Positions 7,328 through 10,054 of a stretch of DNA of 10,054 nt are shown here, one piece after another (the stretch's first letter is position 1; each line of letters opens with the position of its first letter). The notes under the pieces are model-generated. The model made no database searches. It was not told the DNA's origin and saw only the letters and a program-made list of their open reading frames with translations. A program made the position numbers and the translations under genes. The stretch comes from Terriglobus sp. (GTDB lineage: Bacteria; Acidobacteriota; Terriglobia; Terriglobales; Acidobacteriaceae). Where the stretch lies: contig JAHFTZ010000041.1 in NCBI GenBank assembly GCA_023265355.1, positions 1 to 10,054 of the forward strand. Direction: 5' to 3'.

Positions 7328-7447
7328 GTGCAGTGCCGGAGGCCGACTTCCTAAGAACTGGCTTCGGCTCGGGATGATGAACATGCAGGCAATGGCTGCG
7401 CAGGTTCCATGCACCAGAAGAAGGGCATCCACGGTATTTTCGACGGT

Positions 7448-7453
7448 TACAAT
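7448..7453 (+). promoter_or_regulatory. Possible -10 box for mreBCD
   Basis: TACAAT (five of six matches) sits in the AT-richer stretch upstream of mreB. It predicts a transcript start near 7460 and a leader of about 27 nt that includes the Shine-Dalgarno. There is no recognisable -35 at normal spacing, so the call is weak. Confidence 0.28.
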
Positions 7454-7472
7454 CGATAAAGCGTCTTTCGTC

Positions 7473-7478
7473 AGGAAA
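7473..7478 (+). promoter_or_regulatory. mreB ribosome binding site
   Basis: AGGAAA lies 8 nt before ATG 7487. It favours that start over the in-frame ATG at 7508, which has no Shine-Dalgarno. Confidence 0.55.
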
Positions 7479-7486
7479 TCAAGCAC

Positions 7487-8551
7487 ATGTCACAGAACGG
7501 TTATCAGATGCGGTCTTCACGCGCGCGCAATTTTCGCTCGCTCTTCAGCCTGTTTTCGAACGATCTTGCGATCGATCTGGGAACGGCCAATACGCTGGTC
7601 TACGCTCATGGCAAGGGCATTGTCGTGAACGAACCCTCGATTATCGCCGTGAATAAGCTCACCAACGAGGTAGAGGCGGTCGGTAAAGAGGCGAAAGAGA
7701 TGATTGGCCGCACGCCGGGTAATATCGTGGCCATCCGCCCTATGAAAGACGGTGTGATCGCCGACTTCCGCCATACGGAAAAGATGCTCAACTACTTCAT
7801 TCAAAAGGCACATAACCGCAAGATGCTGGTGCATCCACGCATCATCATCGGTGTGCCGAGCGAGATTACGCAGGTTGAAAAACGCGCTGTCGAGGATTCC
7901 GCGTATCGCGCCAAGGCCAGCGAGGTTTACCTCGTGGAGCAGGCGATGGTGGCCGCCATCGGTGCGGGTCTGCCCATTACGGAACCGGGCGGCAATATGG
8001 TTGTGGATATCGGCGGCGGAACTACGGACATCGCAGTCATTTCACTGGCCGGAATCGTGTATTCGCGTTCGGTTCGCATGGCTGGGAACCAGATGGACGA
8101 AGCCGTCATCAACTACCTGAAGCGCAAGTACAACCTGCTGATCGGCGAGCGCACGGCGGAGCAGATCAAGATCGAGATCGGTTCGGCCTATCCTCTGGAC
8201 AAGCCGCTGACCTACGAGATCAAGGGGCGCAACCTGATCGAAGGTGTGCCGAAGACGATCACCATCGATGACTCCGAGATTCGCGAGTCCCTGGCCGAGT
8301 GCATTGCGACCATCATGAACGCGATCCGCGTTGCCCTGGAACGCACCCCTCCCGAGCTTTCGGCGGATATTTCGGATCGTGGCATTGTGCTGACGGGTGG
8401 CGGCGCTCTCATCAAGAACCTGGACCGCCGCATTCGCGAAGAGACGGGCCTGCCCGTTTCGATTGCGGATGATCCTCTCGCATCGGTCGTTCTGGGTACT
8501 GGACGCATGCTTTCGGACTTCAAGCTCCTGCGCAAGATCTCGATCGACTAA
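7487..8551 (+). CDS. mreB: Rod-shape protein MreB, actin homologue
   Basis: MreB polymerises with ATP into membrane-bound antiparallel double filaments that orient lateral peptidoglycan synthesis. 354 residues; actin-fold signatures are all visible: phosphate 1 [11 protein letters not shown] (26-36), connect/phosphate 2 [10 protein letters not shown] (172-181), and adenosine LTGGG near 305-310. The region before residue 26 (around [10 protein letters not shown], 14-23) is basic and hydrophobic and could be the membrane-binding amphipathic helix. The stretch that is usually IEEPMAAAIG reads [10 protein letters not shown] (150-159). The second Glu, the catalytic Glu131 of Thermotoga maritima MreB (Glu140 in Caulobacter), is Gln152 here; its partner Thr is Thr179, at the same 27-residue spacing. 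The start is ATG 7487 with AGGAAA 8 nt upstream. First gene of mreBCD, divergent from ald. Confidence 0.98.
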   Translation: MSQNGYQMRSSRARNFRSLFSLFSNDLAIDLGTANTLVYAHGKGIVVNEPSIIAVNKLTNEVEAVGKEAKEMIGRTPGNIVAIRPMKDGVIADFRHTEKMLNYFIQKAHNRKMLVHPRIIIGVPSEITQVEKRAVEDSAYRAKASEVYLVEQAMVAAIGAGLPITEPGGNMVVDIGGGTTDIAVISLAGIVYSRSVRMAGNQMDEAVINYLKRKYNLLIGERTAEQIKIEIGSAYPLDKPLTYEIKGRNLIEGVPKTITIDDSEIRESLAECIATIMNAIRVALERTPPELSADISDRGIVLTGGGALIKNLDRRIREETGLPVSIADDPLASVVLGTGRMLSDFKLLRKISID

Positions 8552-8566
8552 TATCCTCCGCGGAAC

Positions 8567-9742
8567 ATGGAATCATTTTTTCAGCGGTATAGAAACGGGC
8601 TGGTTCTGATCGCAGTGTTGCTGGTGCAGACGATCGCACTGGCAACACAGGTGCGACGGCCCGACTATGCCGGACGCGCGGACGGACACCATATCCGGCT
8701 CCTGCGCCTGTGGATGAACGCGATCCTCTCCCCTCCGGAGAAGCTCCTGACCAACACGGGCCACGGCTTGCGCAACGCCTGGCATGGCTATATTGACCTT
8801 CGCCACACACGGCAGCAGAACCTGGAACTGAAGTCCGAACTGGCACAGCTCCACTTGCACGAAGCGGCCATCGCCGAGGATGCACGGCAGGACCAGCGAC
8901 TGCGTGCGCTTCTGGAGTTTCGCCAGCAGTATGTCTCCAAGACAGTCGCCGCGCAGGTAATCGGAAGCAGCGGAAGCGATCTCTCGCGCGTTCTGAACAT
9001 CGACAAGGGCTCACGCGACGGCCTGCGCCCCGACATGGCGGTCATCACACCGGATGGCATTGTGGGCAAGATCCGCAACGTTTATCCCACCACCTCCGAG
9101 GTTCTGCTGATCAACGATTACAGTGCGGGCGCGGGGGTGATCCTGGAGAACACGCGGCTTCGCGGGATTCTGCGGGGATCGACGAACGGCGTCCCGCAGA
9201 TTGTGAACCTGCTTCCGGACAATCGCATCCATCCTGGCGACAGGGTGGTGACTTCGGGTGGAGATCGCATCTTTCCGAGGGGTCTTGCCGTGGGTACGGT
9301 GAAGACGATCGCGCCCGATCCGGAGCATCAGCCGTATACCGCCATCACCATCAAGGCGGCGGCGGATCTGGACCGCCTGGAAGAGGTCCTCGTCATCACG
9401 GAGACAGCCGCCGATCTGAAGGCGATTCCTCCGAGTGAGTTGACGGCGGAAGAGGCCATTGCCACCAAGCGCGCCTCGGAGATCGTGGCGGAGCATCTGC
9501 CGGGCCTGCATGATCCGGGCGAAGCTGTTCCCGTAACCAAGGCCGGAGAAAAGCCAGCACCGGCGGTGCCTGAGGGCCCTGCAAAGGCCGCGCCTGCACT
9601 GCATCCGGACCGGTATTCGCCGGGAGCGGCTGCGCCAGCGGTCGACCTCACACCGGGAGCGCCTCATAGCGCCACATCCGCACCTCCTCCAACATCCACT
9701 TCTCGCCCCGCCGCTACGCCAAAGAAGGAGACGCCCGAGTAG
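8567..9742 (+). CDS. mreC: Rod-shape protein MreC with long Pro/Ala-rich tail
   Basis: MreC is the periplasmic scaffold that links MreB to the elongation synthases PBP2 and RodA. 391 residues: short cytoplasmic start, one membrane helix (about 11-28), a coiled-coil-like stretch (about 75-120), then the double beta-barrel domain (about 125-280), with family signatures NIDKGSRDGLRPDMAV (144-159), TPDGIVGKI (161-169) and TSGGDRIFPRGLAVG (229-243). After about residue 285 comes a roughly 105-residue tail rich in Pro, Ala, Ser and Thr, probably disordered, making the protein longer than typical ~280-330-residue MreCs. The gene starts 15 bp after the mreB stop; the Shine-Dalgarno is weak (only GGA at 8562-8564, very close to the ATG), so translation may depend on coupling to mreB. 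Confidence 0.95.
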   Translation: MESFFQRYRNGLVLIAVLLVQTIALATQVRRPDYAGRADGHHIRLLRLWMNAILSPPEKLLTNTGHGLRNAWHGYIDLRHTRQQNLELKSELAQLHLHEAAIAEDARQDQRLRALLEFRQQYVSKTVAAQVIGSSGSDLSRVLNIDKGSRDGLRPDMAVITPDGIVGKIRNVYPTTSEVLLINDYSAGAGVILENTRLRGILRGSTNGVPQIVNLLPDNRIHPGDRVVTSGGDRIFPRGLAVGTVKTIAPDPEHQPYTAITIKAAADLDRLEEVLVITETAADLKAIPPSELTAEEAIATKRASEIVAEHLPGLHDPGEAVPVTKAGEKPAPAVPEGPAKAAPALHPDRYSPGAAAPAVDLTPGAPHSATSAPPPTSTSRPAATPKKETPE

Positions 9743-9762
9743 TTGGTGACTCGAGTTTGACT

Positions 9763-10053
9763 ATGGCAAGACGTGGACTTTCAACCCGGCGCGCATTGGA
9801 GCAGCACACCTTCCCCCCTGTGGTGACGGCGGTGATCGTGTTGTTTGCGCTCTTCCTCGGGGTTTATCTGCCGCATCTCTTCCCACGGTACGATTTTCTG
9901 GACCTGCCGCTGATTATCGTGATCTTCTTTTCCGTCTCCCAGCGAAGCCAGATGGCGGGAACGTTTCTAGGCATGATCGTGGGTCTCGCTCAGGATCTTC
10001 CAACGAATCAGCCGATCGGGATCAACGGCATTGCGAAGTCCATTGTGGGATAA
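9763..10053 (+). CDS. mreD: Rod-shape protein MreD, N-terminal part, stopped early at window edge
   Basis: MreD is the small polytopic membrane partner of MreC. From ATG 9763 the frame gives 96 residues: basic start, then hydrophobic helices near 19-37, 45-60 and 64-76, and the loop DLPTNQPIGINGIAKSIVG, which resembles the DxxxxxPIGxxGxxK region of MreD proteins. The family is usually about 160-175 residues. Here TAA (10051-10053) ends the frame about halfway, one base before the window ends. It may be a nonsense change, a sequence error at a contig end, or a real short form. TTG at 9757 is an alternative start, but the only purine run (GAG, 9753-9755) is 7 nt from the ATG and 1 nt from the TTG. 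The gene begins 20 bp after mreC. Confidence 0.85.
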   Translation: MARRGLSTRRALEQHTFPPVVTAVIVLFALFLGVYLPHLFPRYDFLDLPLIIVIFFSVSQRSQMAGTFLGMIVGLAQDLPTNQPIGINGIAKSIVG

Positions 10054-10054
10054 G

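Larger units (their letters stand above)
7295..7486. other. Divergent control region between ald and mreB
   Basis: 192 bp between two outward-facing genes. It holds the ald Shine-Dalgarno hairpin and a possible -10 box at the left end, and the mreB ribosome site and possible -10 box at the right end. The middle (about 7330-7440) shows no convincing gene, terminator or repeat. Confidence 0.7.

Noticed and set aside
7342..7368. Inverted repeat GCCGA / TCGGC in the ald-mreB region
   Set aside because: Only 5 bp per arm with a 17-nt spacer; not distinguishable from chance in GC-rich DNA.
7374..7628. 84-codon frame upstream of and overlapping mreB on the plus strand
   Set aside because: Runs out of frame into mreB for about 140 nt, has no ribosome site and no family features.
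1..10054. A defence, mobile or otherwise wholly new multi-gene system
   Set aside because: All major frames belong to known housekeeping families with intact signatures; no integrase, transposase, repeat array or orphan cluster is present.

Overview
This window looks like chromosomal core DNA from a GC-rich Gram-negative bacterium. The best guess is Acidobacteriota, class Terriglobia (the Terriglobus / Granulicella / Edaphobacter group). That guess rests on the protein sequences (Era with lineage-type insertions, an MreB with a Gln-Ala active-site variant, an NtrX-like regulator with a GAIPGG loop) and on gene order. No database search was possible, so it is tentative. Nothing in the window looks mobile: there is no insertion sequence, phage gene, CRISPR array, tRNA or rRNA, and nothing that reads as an accessory island.

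Layout. (1) Positions 2-2379, plus strand: the 3' part of a CorC/HlyC (CNNM)-type CBS-domain membrane protein whose start lies before the window, then the ribosome-assembly GTPase era. (2) Positions 2382-7294, minus strand: a set that reads, in transcription order, alanine dehydrogenase (ald), a large NtrY-like sensor histidine kinase and an NtrX-like AAA+ response regulator. The kinase and regulator overlap by 4 bp (ATGA). era and the regulator meet tail to tail with only 2 bp between them. (3) Positions 7295-7486: a divergent intergenic region carrying the control sequences of ald and mreB. (4) Positions 7487-10053, plus strand: the cell-shape operon mreB-mreC-mreD. The mreD frame closes with TAA one base before the window ends, far short of normal length.

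How the genes work together. CorC-like protein and Era form a housekeeping pair (ion/stress-linked membrane protein and 30S maturation). NtrY/NtrX-like proteins form a two-component system. Placing ald just upstream suggests, but does not prove, a link to nitrogen or redox state. MreB, MreC and MreD form the elongasome scaffold for lateral wall synthesis.

I see no wholly new multi-gene system. The points most worth checking are molecular: the NtrX-like regulator has lost the sigma-54-contacting GAFTGA loop; MreB carries Gln where the family has its catalytic Glu; the ald Shine-Dalgarno lies in a hairpin with a GNRA-type (GAGA) tetraloop; and mreD appears truncated.
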